64,000 nt of DNA from Magnetospirillum gryphiswaldense MSR-1 v2 (lineage in GTDB: Bacteria > Pseudomonadota > Alphaproteobacteria > Rhodospirillales > Magnetospirillaceae). The stretch spans positions 1,922,001 to 1,986,000 of the forward strand of contig NC_023065.1 of assembly GCF_000513295.1 (NCBI RefSeq). Reading direction: 5' to 3'. The first letter of the stretch is position 1. Each line of letters opens with the position of its first letter. The position numbers were made by a program, and so were the translations under genes. Under the pieces are notes generated by a model, which saw only the letters and a program-made list of their open reading frames with translations, did no database searches and was not told the DNA's origin. Positions 34,339 to 43,542 of this stretch are shown one piece after another.

Positions 34339-36399
34339 ATGCTCAGTTTGCCGTCCGTCTGCCCGCATGATTGCCCGTCCGCCTGCCCCGTCGATGTCGA
34401 GGTGGGGCAAGATGGTCGCGTCGGTCGCCTGCATGGCGGCAAGATGCCCTATACCGAGGGCGTCATCTGCGCCAAGGTCGCCCGCTATGCCGAGCGCATC
34501 CACCACCCCGACCGCGTCACCCAGCCGCTGCGCCGGGTGGGCGACAAGGGATCGGGTCGCTTCGCCCCCATTTCCTGGGACGAGGCCGTGGACGAGATCG
34601 CCCATCGCTTCCGTCTGGCCGCCGATACCCATGGGCCGGAAGCGGTCTGGCCCTATGTCTATGGCGGCAGCATGGGCTTGCTGCAGATGGGCGCGGCCAA
34701 CCGCCTGCGCCGAGAAATGGGCTATTCACGCCAGGGGCTGACCATCTGTGCCTCCATCGCCAGCGCCGGCTGGATGGCCGGGGTCGGGGCCAAGCGCAGC
34801 GTCGATTCGCGCGAAATGGCCAAAAGCGAGCTGATCGTCATCTGGGGCGCCAACCCGGCGGCCACCCAGGTGCATCTGATGGGGCTGATGGCAAGGGCGC
34901 GCAAAAGCCACGGCGCCAAGGTGGTGGTGGTCGATCCCTATCGCACCCCCACCGCCGAAAAGGCCGATCTGCACCTGATGCTGCGCCCCGGTACCGACGC
35001 CGCCCTGGCCTGCGCCGTCATGCATGTGCTGTTCCGCGACGATCTGATCGACGCCGCCTATGTGGCCCGCATGGGCGACGGCACCGAGGCGTTGCGCGCC
35101 CATGTGGCGACGCGCGGCCCCGCTTGGGCGGCGGCGATCACCGGCCTGGAAGCGACGACCATCGAGGCCTTCGCCCGTCACTACGGCACCACCAAGCGCA
35201 GTCTGATCCGCCTGGGCTATGGCATGAGCCGGTCGCGCAACGGCGCCGTCAGCCTGCACGCGGTATCCTGCCTGCCGGTGCTGACCGGGGCGTGGCAATA
35301 TGAAGGCGGCGGCGCCACCCAAAGCCTGTCGGGCGGTTTCGTCCTCGACCGCACGCTGATGGACGGGCTGGACCTGCCCGCCTCCGACGCCCGCCAATTG
35401 GACATGAGCCGCATCGGCGCCATCCTGACCAACGAAGCCGATGCCCTGATGGGCGGGCCGCCGGTCACCGCCATGCTGGTGCAAAACAGCAATCCGGCCA
35501 ATGTCGCCCCCGATACCGCCAAGGTGTGGCGCGGTCTGGCCCGCGACGATCTGTTTCTGGCGGTGCACGAACAGATGATGACGCAGACGGCGCGCTTCGC
35601 CGATCTGGTGCTGCCGGCCACCACCTTTGTCGAACATGCCGATCTGTACACCGCCTATGGCCACACCTTCCTGCAGGTGGCCAAGCCGGTGATCGCGCCG
35701 GTGGGCGAGGCTAGGTCCAACCACTGGCTGATCAACCAACTGGCCCGACGGCTGGGGGCGACCCACGCCAGCTTCGCCCTGGACGAATGGCAATTGATCG
35801 ATGCCTGCCTGCACGCCTCAAATCTGCCCAGCGCCGAGGAGGCCCACAAGGCCCGCTGGCTCGATTGCGCGCTGCCTTTCGACAAGGCCCATTTTCTCGA
35901 CGGTTTCGGCCATGGCGGCAAGTTCCGCTTTGCCGCCGATTGGTCGGCCATCGGCCCGGATCACGCGGGCCTGCCGTCCCTGCCCGATCACCTGGACAAC
36001 ATCGAAACCACCGATGCCGAACACCCGTTCCGGCTGATCACGCCGCCGTCACGGCACTTCCTCAATTCCACCTTCGCCGAAACTCCGACCTCGCGCCGGC
36101 TGGCCGGGCGCCCGACGGCGCTGGTCCATGCCGAAGACGCAGGCCGTTTGGGGGTGACCGACGGCAATGTCATCCGCCTGGGCAACGCCCGTGGCTCGGT
36201 GCTGGTCCATGCCCAGGTCACCGACGGCATCGCCAAGGGCGTGGTGGCGGTGGAAGGCATCTGGCCGGATGAATGTTTCATCGAGGGAATGGGCATCAAC
36301 AGCCTGATCGGCGCCGATGCGGTGCCACCCAATGGCGGCGCCGCCTTTCATGACTGCGCTGTCTGGATCAGGCCCAACGCGTCAGGGGAAAACGCATGA
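34339..36399 (+). CDS. Molybdopterin-dependent oxidoreductase (DMSO reductase family)
   Basis: 686 aa, no twin-arginine signal, so cytoplasmic. The N-terminal [4Fe-4S] motif CPHDCPSACPVDV...GVICAKV is followed by RVGDKGSGRFAPISWDEA. Molybdopterin-guanine-dinucleotide binding segments include VIWGANPAATQVHLM, VVVDPYRTPTAEKAD and HEQMMTQTARFADLVLPATTFVEHAD. The C-terminal domain has LITPPSRHFLNSTF and DGNVIRLGNARG. The active-site region ICASIASAGWM suggests neither a selenocysteine nor a clear Cys ligand, and the substrate is unknown. The stop overlaps the mipZ start (ATGA), so the two are coupled. In-frame sequence upstream of ATG 34339 is non-coding-like. Confidence 0.88.
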   Translation: MLSLPSVCPHDCPSACPVDVEVGQDGRVGRLHGGKMPYTEGVICAKVARYAERIHHPDRVTQPLRRVGDKGSGRFAPISWDEAVDEIAHRFRLAADTHGPEAVWPYVYGGSMGLLQMGAANRLRREMGYSRQGLTICASIASAGWMAGVGAKRSVDSREMAKSELIVIWGANPAATQVHLMGLMARARKSHGAKVVVVDPYRTPTAEKADLHLMLRPGTDAALACAVMHVLFRDDLIDAAYVARMGDGTEALRAHVATRGPAWAAAITGLEATTIEAFARHYGTTKRSLIRLGYGMSRSRNGAVSLHAVSCLPVLTGAWQYEGGGATQSLSGGFVLDRTLMDGLDLPASDARQLDMSRIGAILTNEADALMGGPPVTAMLVQNSNPANVAPDTAKVWRGLARDDLFLAVHEQMMTQTARFADLVLPATTFVEHADLYTAYGHTFLQVAKPVIAPVGEARSNHWLINQLARRLGATHASFALDEWQLIDACLHASNLPSAEEAHKARWLDCALPFDKAHFLDGFGHGGKFRFAADWSAIGPDHAGLPSLPDHLDNIETTDAEHPFRLITPPSRHFLNSTFAETPTSRRLAGRPTALVHAEDAGRLGVTDGNVIRLGNARGSVLVHAQVTDGIAKGVVAVEGIWPDECFIEGMGINSLIGADAVPPNGGAAFHDCAVWIRPNASGENA

Positions 36400-37205
36400 C
36401 CAAACGGGCCCATGTCATCGTCGTCGGCAACGAAAAGGGCGGTACCGGCAAATCCACCGTGTCCATGCACCTGATCGTCAGCCTGCTCAACCGGGGATTA
36501 AGTGTCGGCTCCATCGACCTGGACGCCCGTCAGGCCACCCTGACCCGCTATGTGCAGAACCGTCAGAACCGCAAGGACGCGGCCCATTTGGGCCTGAAAG
36601 TGCCCAACCACGTAGCACTTCCGCCCACCGCCGACCGCGAGGCGGATGAACGCCGGCTGCTGGAAACCTTCACTCAACTGTCGGCGCTGCACGACGTGCT
36701 GGTCATCGATACCCCCGGCTCGGACCATTATCTGTCGCGGCTGGGCCATTCCTTCGCCCATACCCTGATCACGCCCCTGAACGATTCGCTGATCGACCTG
36801 GACGTGTTGGCGCGGGTCGAGCCGGAAACCCTGAAGATCACCCGGCCCAGCCATTACGCCGAAATGGTTTGGGACACCAAGAAAACCCGGGCCATGCGCG
36901 GCGAAAAGGCGGTGGTCGACTGGATCGTGCTGCGCAATCGTCTGGCCCATCTGGACGCCCGCAACAAGCAGACCATGGAAAAGCTGCTGGTCGATCTGGC
37001 CAAGCGCATCGGTTTCCGCATCGCGCCCGGTTTGGGTGAACGCGTGATCTATCGTTCGCTGTTCTTGGAAGGGTTGACGCTGTTGGATTTACGCCACGGC
37101 ATTCCCGGCTTCGACATGAATCTCAGCAACGTCGCCGCCCGTCAGGAATTGCGCGCCCTGGTCGATGCCATCGGCCTGGACAATCTGGGCCAGGACGAAG
37201 AATAG
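36396..37205 (+). CDS. mipZ: Division-plane positioning ATPase MipZ
   Basis: 269 aa ParA/MinD-type ATPase. The deviant Walker A GNEKGGTGKSTVSMHL is at residues about 11-26, switch I DLDARQATLTRY near 42-53, and switch II DVLVIDTPGSDHYLSRLGHS near 105. The C-terminal RNRLAHLDARNKQ and GFRIAPGLGERVIYRSLF are specific to MipZ. In Caulobacter it forms a polar gradient that blocks FtsZ near the poles. Here it is translationally coupled to a molybdopterin oxidoreductase, which is an odd partner. Confidence 0.93.
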   Translation: MTKRAHVIVVGNEKGGTGKSTVSMHLIVSLLNRGLSVGSIDLDARQATLTRYVQNRQNRKDAAHLGLKVPNHVALPPTADREADERRLLETFTQLSALHDVLVIDTPGSDHYLSRLGHSFAHTLITPLNDSLIDLDVLARVEPETLKITRPSHYAEMVWDTKKTRAMRGEKAVVDWIVLRNRLAHLDARNKQTMEKLLVDLAKRIGFRIAPGLGERVIYRSLFLEGLTLLDLRHGIPGFDMNLSNVAARQELRALVDAIGLDNLGQDEE

Positions 37206-37249
37206 CTGTTCGGGGAAAAGTACACCGGCAAAGCCGAGGGACTTTTGCC

Positions 37250-39751
37250 CTACAACAAATTGCGGTCGAACAGGCTGACCAGATCCTCGCCCGAGACCGG
37301 GCGGCTGACCAGGAAGCCCTGGATTTCGTCACAGCCACGTTCGCGCAGGAAATCGGCCTGTTCCTGGGTTTCCACCCCTTCCGCCACCGCCCGCAGCTTC
37401 AGATTATGGGCCAAGTTGATGATGGTGGAGACGATGGCGGCGCCGTCGCCGTCCTCGGTGATGTCGTTGACGAAGGAACGGTCGATCTTCAGGGCGTCGA
37501 TGGGCATGCGCTTCAAGTAAGACAGTGACGAATAGCCGGTGCCGAAATCGTCGATGGAAATGTGGATGCCCATGGCCCGCAATTCCTGCAACACCTGGGC
37601 GTTTTCCTCGACCCGCTGCATCAGCACCGATTCGGTGATTTCCAGTTCCAGGTATTGCGGCGGCAGACCGGATTCGTCCAGCGCCTGCTTGACCAGTTCA
37701 ACCACGTCGCCTTCACGGAATTGCAGGGTCGAGACGTTGACCGCCATGCGCACCCGCGGCAGCCCCAATTCATGCCATGACTGGCATTGGCGGCAGGCGG
37801 CCTTCAGCACCCAGGCGCCGATTTCCGAAATCAACCCCATGTTTTCCGCTAGCGGGATGAACTCGACCGGCGACACCAACCCCATTTCCGGGTGGCGCCA
37901 ACGGGCCAGCGCCTCGACCCCCGACATCCGTCCCGAATTGAGGTCGATCTTACCCTGATAAACCAAGGTGAATTCATGCCGCGACAAGGCGTGGCGCAGC
38001 GAGGCCTCCATGGACAGACGCTCGAATGAGCGGGCGTTCATGGCCGGGGTATAAAGCTGGTATGAATTGCGGCCCAGATCCTTGGCCCGATACATGGCGG
38101 TATCGGCGTTCTTGATCAGGGTTTCGTCGGTCAGGCCATCATCGGGATAGACAGCGATGCCCACCGAGGTGGTCACGTACAATTCGTGCTCATCGACCCG
38201 GAGCGGTTGCTTGACGTGGCTGATGACCCGGTCGGCCAGCTTGGCGGCGTCTTCCACGTGATCCAGTTCAGGCAGCAGGACGACGAATTCATCACCGCCC
38301 AGGCGCGCCACCGTGTCGCCCTCGCGCACGCAATGTTCCAGCCGCCCGGCCACCTCGCACAGCACCTGATCGCCGATGCCGTGGCCCAAGCTGTCGTTGA
38401 TGCGCTTGAACAGGTCCAGGTCCAAAAACATGATGGCCAGTTGCGAGCCGTGGCGATGGGCGTTGGCGATGGCCACCTGCAGGCGGTCGGTGAACAGCCG
38501 GCGGTTGGGCAGGCCGGTGAGCACGTCGAAATAGGCCAGATTCTTGATGCGCTCTTCGGTCTTCTTGCGCTCGCTGATGTCGGAGAATACCGCCGCGTAT
38601 TGGGTGATGGCGCCGTCCTCGTCACGGATGACATTGATGGTCAGCCACTCGGGATAGACCTCGCCGGTCTTGCGCCGGTTCCAGATTTCGCCCTGCCAGA
38701 TGCCCTGCACGTGCAGGGATTGCCACATGCGATCGTAAAACGCCTTTTCATGCAGGCCCGATTGCAGGATCGCCGGATTCTGCCCGACCACTTCGTCGAA
38801 CTGGTACCCGGTCAATTGGCTGAAGGCGGGGTTGACGAACTCGATCAGCCCCTTGGGATTGCAGATCATGATGCCGTCCAGGGACGCCTCGATGACCTTG
38901 CGGGCCAGATGCAGATCCTTGCGCGACTTCAACAACGCCTCGTCGCGTTCCCGCAGCGCCTCGTCCAGACGTTGGACGTATTCGTATTGCAGCGACGCCA
39001 GGATGTCGGAAAACGACAGCAAGCCCTTGAGCTCGCCGTCCTCGGTCGCCACCGCCAGATGACGGATGTGGCGTTCTTCCAGGATATTGCGGGCCGACAG
39101 CAAGCTGTCGGTCTCGCAGACGCTGATCAGCGGTCGGCTGGCGATGTCGCCCACCGACACCGGCAGGCCGTCGCCGCCGGCGATGATGCGGATGAGGTCG
39201 CGCTCGGTAATGATGCCCGGCGCCTCGCCATGATCGCCGACGACGATGGCGGCGTCGGCATGGCCGGCATTGATCTGGGCCACCGCCTCGGTCAAGGACG
39301 CCTGCGGATGAATTTTCACCATGGGCCGGTTGATGGCCGAGCCCACATTGCGCAGCACCAGATAATGCTCGACCCCGTGGCGCAGGATGACATCACTTTG
39401 ACTGATCACCCCCACCGCGCGGCCGGCATCGTTGACGACGACGAAGTGGCGCACCCCCTCCATCTGGAAACGCAAGCCGGCATCGCCCAAGGTGGTGGCG
39501 CCATGGATGGTCTTGATCGGCGCACTCATCACCGAGGCGATGGGCCGGTTGAAACTTTCGGGATCGGCGAAATCGATGTCGAGGGTGTCGCGTTCGGTCC
39601 AGATTCCCACCGGCAAGGTGTTTTCGGTGATGATGATGGACGAGCAGCGGGCCTGGGCCATGGCCCGCGCCGCTTCCAAAATGGTGGTATCAGGCGAGCA
39701 GCTTAGTATCTCGCGCTTGGCGATGCGTTCGATGGTGTTTTCCGAACCCAA
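37250..39751 (-). CDS. CBS(x4)-PAS-GGDEF-EAL c-di-GMP turnover protein
   Basis: 833 aa, no membrane helices. Four CBS repeats occupy residues about 10-265 (for example IIITENTLPVGIWTERD and AVGVISQSDVI), followed by a coiled linker. A PAS domain (LDGIMICNPKGLIEFVNPAF) runs about 295-410. The GGDEF domain has intact RLGGDEFVVLL and the EAL domain intact EALARWRHP, EITESV, IDDFGTGYSS, DALKIDRSFV and AEGVET. Both activities look possible. CBS modules suggest adenine-nucleotide control. The start is TTG 39751 with GGGGA upstream; the nearest ATG is out of frame. It is divergent from a phospho-site-less HPt-REC-like gene. Confidence 0.92.
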   Translation of the reverse strand: MGSENTIERIAKREILSCSPDTTILEAARAMAQARCSSIIITENTLPVGIWTERDTLDIDFADPESFNRPIASVMSAPIKTIHGATTLGDAGLRFQMEGVRHFVVVNDAGRAVGVISQSDVILRHGVEHYLVLRNVGSAINRPMVKIHPQASLTEAVAQINAGHADAAIVVGDHGEAPGIITERDLIRIIAGGDGLPVSVGDIASRPLISVCETDSLLSARNILEERHIRHLAVATEDGELKGLLSFSDILASLQYEYVQRLDEALRERDEALLKSRKDLHLARKVIEASLDGIMICNPKGLIEFVNPAFSQLTGYQFDEVVGQNPAILQSGLHEKAFYDRMWQSLHVQGIWQGEIWNRRKTGEVYPEWLTINVIRDEDGAITQYAAVFSDISERKKTEERIKNLAYFDVLTGLPNRRLFTDRLQVAIANAHRHGSQLAIMFLDLDLFKRINDSLGHGIGDQVLCEVAGRLEHCVREGDTVARLGGDEFVVLLPELDHVEDAAKLADRVISHVKQPLRVDEHELYVTTSVGIAVYPDDGLTDETLIKNADTAMYRAKDLGRNSYQLYTPAMNARSFERLSMEASLRHALSRHEFTLVYQGKIDLNSGRMSGVEALARWRHPEMGLVSPVEFIPLAENMGLISEIGAWVLKAACRQCQSWHELGLPRVRMAVNVSTLQFREGDVVELVKQALDESGLPPQYLELEITESVLMQRVEENAQVLQELRAMGIHISIDDFGTGYSSLSYLKRMPIDALKIDRSFVNDITEDGDGAAIVSTIINLAHNLKLRAVAEGVETQEQADFLRERGCDEIQGFLVSRPVSGEDLVSLFDRNLL

Positions 39752-39933
39752 GACATGATCCCCAATACGTGCCGTGTGCGTATAGCATCACCGCCTTTTC
39801 AATGGCTTGCAATATGCACTTTTGGCACCTCTCCAGTATCTGCCCGCATGGCCCCGCAAAGGATGGCCCACTGCACGGGCTTGGAGTAAGGTTGCGGTGG
39901 GTTCGACAACCGCCTTTGCCGTAAAGTGCCGCC

Positions 39934-40710
39934 ATGACCGAGAATGCCAATTACCACGACCTGTCGGATGAATTGCGCCGCGAATTCCTGGACGAAGCCT
40001 CGGAAACGGTGCAGGGACTGGACGTCTTGTTGGATAGCGCCCGGCACGGGCACAAGGCGGATGCCGAAGTCATCGCCGAGTTTCGGCGTACCGCGCTCAG
40101 ATTGCGCGGTCAGGCCAGTAATTTCGGCCTGCGCGCCCTGTCCACCATCGCCCGCCGCCTGGACGATTATCTGGCCCAGGCGCCCAAAGTGCTGCCGCCG
40201 CGCGTTTGGGACGACCTGCAAGCCTATATCGATCGCATGCAGGCTCTGGCCGATAATCCCGACCACACGGACACGGAAACCTCGACCCTGGTCCGCGCCC
40301 TGCCGCGCAAACTGGGATTTGATCTGGCCGACATCGCCATCCGCGAGGTCGAGGTCATGCTGGTGATGCCGCCCGGCGCCCAGACCCGCTATGTGGAACG
40401 CGAGCTGCAACAATGCGGTTATCGCACCTTGGTGGTGCCCGACACCATCGACGCCTTTTCCCTGGCGGTGCAAAGCAAGCCCGATCTGGTGATCATCTCG
40501 GCCCTGATGCCGCATCTGGACGGCATCGACCTGGCCATCGCCCTGGTATCCATGCCCAGCACCCGCAATATCCCCATCGCCGTCATTACCTCGCTCGACA
40601 GCCACAACGAATCGCTGGCGCTGCTGCCGCGCAAGGTGCCGGTGCTGCACAAGGGGCCGAGCTTCGGCGACGACCTGTTCAAGGCGCTGGACGATCTGTT
40701 CCTGATCTGA
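39934..40710 (+). CDS. HPt-REC-like protein lacking both phosphorylation residues
   Basis: 258 aa. The N-terminal helical region (residues about 5-110; FLDEASETVQGLDVLL, RTALRLRGQASNFGLRALSTIARRL) follows the HPt pattern, but the HxLKG histidine position reads Leu. The C-terminal receiver-like domain (about 130-258; VMLVMPPGAQTRYVERELQQCGY, PDLVIISALMPHLDGIDLA, IAVITSLDSHNESLALLPRKVPVL) has Ser where the phospho-accepting Asp should be. It keeps the T/S-x-K pattern only partly. It is divergent from the CBS-GGDEF-EAL gene across 182 bp. It is probably a protein-interaction or atypical regulator; its function is unknown. Confidence 0.7.
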   Translation: MTENANYHDLSDELRREFLDEASETVQGLDVLLDSARHGHKADAEVIAEFRRTALRLRGQASNFGLRALSTIARRLDDYLAQAPKVLPPRVWDDLQAYIDRMQALADNPDHTDTETSTLVRALPRKLGFDLADIAIREVEVMLVMPPGAQTRYVERELQQCGYRTLVVPDTIDAFSLAVQSKPDLVIISALMPHLDGIDLAIALVSMPSTRNIPIAVITSLDSHNESLALLPRKVPVLHKGPSFGDDLFKALDDLFLI

Positions 40711-40719
40711 GGGCGGGGC

Positions 40720-41514
40720 CTAACGCTGCTTGCGCGCGCTCAGCCGCCAGGCCAGACCGATGATCACCGCCACCACCACCACGATGATGGTGCCAAGGGC
40801 GTTGACCTGCGGGCTGACGCCCAGGCGGACCGAGGAAAACACCTCGATGGGCAAGGTGGTCGAGCCAGGGCCGGAGACGAATTGCGCCACCACCACGTCA
40901 TCCAGCGACAAGGTGAAGGCCAGCAGCCACCCCGCCGCCAAGGATGGCGCGATGACCGGCAGCGTGATCAGGAAGAACACCTTGACCGGGCGGGCGCCCA
41001 GGTCCATGGCGGCCTCTTCCAGGCTTTCATCCATCTGCGCCAGCCGCGAGCGGATGACCACCGTCGCATAGGCCATGCCGACGGTGGTATGAGCGATGGC
41101 GATGGTGGTGAAACCGCGCCCGTCGGGCCAACCGATCACATCTTCCAGCGCCACGAACAGCAGCAGCATGGCCAGACCCAGGATGATTTCCGGCATCACC
41201 AAAGGCGCGGTGATCAGGCCGTTGAACATCATGCGCCCGCGAAACCTGCCGAAACGCACCAGAACCAAGGCAGCCAGGGTGCCCAGCACCAGGGCGCCGG
41301 TGGCGCTGGTGGCGGCAATCTTCAACGACAGCCAAGCCGCGTCCAGATAGGCCTGGTTGTGCAGCAGCTCGCCATACCATTTGGTGGAAAATCCGCCCCA
41401 GACGCTGACCTCACGCGAGGCGTTGAAGGAATAGACCATCAACAGGGCGATGGGCGCATACAGGAAGGCATAGCCGAACAGCAGGGCCGACAACAGGGCG
41501 GGAGAGCGGCGCAT
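40720..41514 (-). CDS. potI: Polyamine ABC transporter permease, PotI/PotC type
   Basis: 264 aa inner-membrane permease. The N-terminal LLFGYAFLYAPIALLMVYSFN is the first helix of six. The coupling loop MDESLEEAAMDLGARPVKVFF (EAA motif) is near residue 165, and TLSLDDVVVAQFVSGPGSTTLPI is family-typical. The start ATG 41514 overlaps the potH stop by one base (TGATG). It is the last gene of the potFGHI operon, with no clear terminator after it. Confidence 0.93.
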   Translation of the reverse strand: MRRSPALLSALLFGYAFLYAPIALLMVYSFNASREVSVWGGFSTKWYGELLHNQAYLDAAWLSLKIAATSATGALVLGTLAALVLVRFGRFRGRMMFNGLITAPLVMPEIILGLAMLLLFVALEDVIGWPDGRGFTTIAIAHTTVGMAYATVVIRSRLAQMDESLEEAAMDLGARPVKVFFLITLPVIAPSLAAGWLLAFTLSLDDVVVAQFVSGPGSTTLPIEVFSSVRLGVSPQVNALGTIIVVVVAVIIGLAWRLSARKQR

Positions 41515-42422
41515 CAGCGGTTCTCCTGTTCTTCCAGCCGGGTTTGCAGGCGCTGGAACAAGGCGATGGGAATGACCAGGGCCACCAGCATGGCCACCGC
41601 CAGGGCGGCGGCGGAGGGCCAATCGCGGGTCTGGGCGAATACGTCCCACAGCGCCTTGCCCAACATCTGGGTATCGCCGCCACCCAACAGATTGGGGATG
41701 ACGTATTCCCCCACCGCCGGCACGAACACCAAAAGCGAGCCGGCGACGATCCCCGGCAGCGACAACGGCAGCGTCACCGCGATGAAGGCACGGATGGGCC
41801 GCGCCCCCAGATCGGCGGCGGCCTCCAACAGCGACGGGTCCAGCTTTTCCAAGGTGGCGTAAAGCGGCAGCACCATGAACGGCAGATAGGAATAGACGAT
41901 GCCCACATACACCGCCCAATCGGTGTTCAAGATGACCAGCGGCTCGTCGATCAGACCCAACCCCATCAGCGCATGGTTGAGGATGCCTTCGTCGCGCAGG
42001 ATGCTCATCCACGAATAAACGCGGATCAGGAACGAGGTCCAGAACGGCACGATCACCAGCAACAGCAACGGCCCGCGCGCTTTTTCCGGCGCCCGCGCGA
42101 TACCCAGAGCCATGGGATAGCCGATCAGCAGGCACAAGATGGTGGAAATGCCGGCGATGGTCAGCGACTGGATATAGGCCTGGACGTAAAGGTCGTCCTC
42201 GAACAGCAGGGCATAATTATTGAAGCTGGCCTTGACCATGGCCAGCCCGCTTTCCGCCCAGTCGATCAGCGGTTCATAGGGCGGAATGCCCAGGCGCGAT
42301 TCCGACAGGCTGATCTTGCCGACGATCAGCAAGGGCGCCAGGAAGAACACCAAAAGCCAGACATAAGGCACCGCCAGCACCAGGCGGCGGCCCAGGTCAC
42401 GGCGGGTGCTGGCCACTCTCAT
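41514..42422 (-). CDS. potH: Polyamine ABC transporter permease, PotH/PotB type
   Basis: 302 aa permease. The first helix is VLAVPYVWLLVFFLAPLLIV, with PFWTSFLIRVYSWMSILRDEGILN near the middle. The EAA loop LDPSLLEAAADLGARPIRAF and VGEYVIPNLLGGGDTQMLG are diagnostic. It partners PotI. The start ATG 42422 overlaps the potG stop (ATGA), indicating coupling; the frame extends 10 codons further upstream into potG but without family similarity. Confidence 0.93.
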   Translation of the reverse strand: MRVASTRRDLGRRLVLAVPYVWLLVFFLAPLLIVGKISLSESRLGIPPYEPLIDWAESGLAMVKASFNNYALLFEDDLYVQAYIQSLTIAGISTILCLLIGYPMALGIARAPEKARGPLLLLVIVPFWTSFLIRVYSWMSILRDEGILNHALMGLGLIDEPLVILNTDWAVYVGIVYSYLPFMVLPLYATLEKLDPSLLEAAADLGARPIRAFIAVTLPLSLPGIVAGSLLVFVPAVGEYVIPNLLGGGDTQMLGKALWDVFAQTRDWPSAAALAVAMLVALVIPIALFQRLQTRLEEQENR

Positions 42423-43531
42423 GGCAGAACGACCGCGTTGCCGGGGTGCCACGACAGATGCACCCGATCTTCCCAGGTCACCGCCGGTTCCGCCGCGTGG
42501 CGCAGATTGGCGTTGGTGACCAGCACCACCACGCCGGAATCCAGGCGCACGTGATAGATGGAGACGTCGCCCAGATAGGCGATTTCCTTGACCACGCCGG
42601 AAACCGAATTGGCGGCACCGGCGGCGGCCTCGCGCCCCATCTGGATTTTCTCCGGTCGGACCATGACGGCGGCGGCACTGCCCGGAGCCAGATCGCCGGC
42701 GACGGTCAAGGGCGCGTCGATGCCCTGGGCGCGGAAGGTGACCAGCCCCGAGGCCGCATTTTCCACCGTGCCGGTGAAGAAATTGGCGGTGCCGATGAAA
42801 TCGGCGACCATGCGGGTGGTGGGATATTCATAAATCTCGTGCGGGCGCCCCACTTGCAGGATACGCCCGGCATTCATCACCGCGATGCGGGTGGACATGG
42901 TCATGGCCTCTTCCTGGTCATGGGTGACCATGACGAAGGTGATGCCGACCTTTTCCTGGATGTTGACCAGTTCGAACTGGGTCTTTTCCCGCAATTTCTT
43001 GTCCAGCGCGGAGAGCGGCTCGTCCAGCAGCACCACCTTGGGGCGCTTGACCAGACAGCGGGCCAGGGCGACGCGCTGACGCTGGCCGCCGGACATCTGA
43101 TGCGGCTTGCGCTTGGCGAAATCGCCCATCTGCACCAGATCGAGCGCCTCGGCCACGCGCCCGGCGATCTCGGACTTGGCAACCCCATCCTGACGCAGGC
43201 CGAACGCCACGTTGTCGGCGACGTTCATGTGCGGGAACAGGGCGTAGGATTGGAACATCATGTTCACCGGCCGCTCATAGGGCGGCACGGCGGTCATGTC
43301 GGCACCGGCGATCAACACCTTGCCCGCCGTCGGCGTCTCGAACCCGGCCATCATGCGCAAAAGCGTGGTCTTGCCGCAGCCGGACGGCCCCAGGAGGGAG
43401 AAAAACTCTCCCTCCTGGATATCCAGATCGATGCCGGCGACGGCGGTGGCGTCACCAAAGCGTTTTTCCACCCCCCGGATTTGAATGGCCGGGGGGCGGG
43501 TTTCACGTTCGGGGCGAACGGCAAGGCTCAC
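42419..43531 (-). CDS. potG: Polyamine ABC transporter ATPase, PotG/PotA type
   Basis: 370 aa. Walker A GPSGCGKTT lies near residues 53-61. The signature MSGGQRQRVALARCL, Walker B VVLLDEPLSALDKKLR and the switch VTHDQEEAM are intact. A C-terminal TOBE domain (VMVRPEKIQMG and following) fits regulatory control of the importer. It drives uptake of spermidine or putrescine through PotH/PotI. The gene lies 11 bp after potF. Confidence 0.95.
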   Translation of the reverse strand: MSLAVRPERETRPPAIQIRGVEKRFGDATAVAGIDLDIQEGEFFSLLGPSGCGKTTLLRMMAGFETPTAGKVLIAGADMTAVPPYERPVNMMFQSYALFPHMNVADNVAFGLRQDGVAKSEIAGRVAEALDLVQMGDFAKRKPHQMSGGQRQRVALARCLVKRPKVVLLDEPLSALDKKLREKTQFELVNIQEKVGITFVMVTHDQEEAMTMSTRIAVMNAGRILQVGRPHEIYEYPTTRMVADFIGTANFFTGTVENAASGLVTFRAQGIDAPLTVAGDLAPGSAAAVMVRPEKIQMGREAAAGAANSVSGVVKEIAYLGDVSIYHVRLDSGVVVLVTNANLRHAAEPAVTWEDRVHLSWHPGNAVVLP

Positions 43532-43542
43532 CGGTATGGTCC

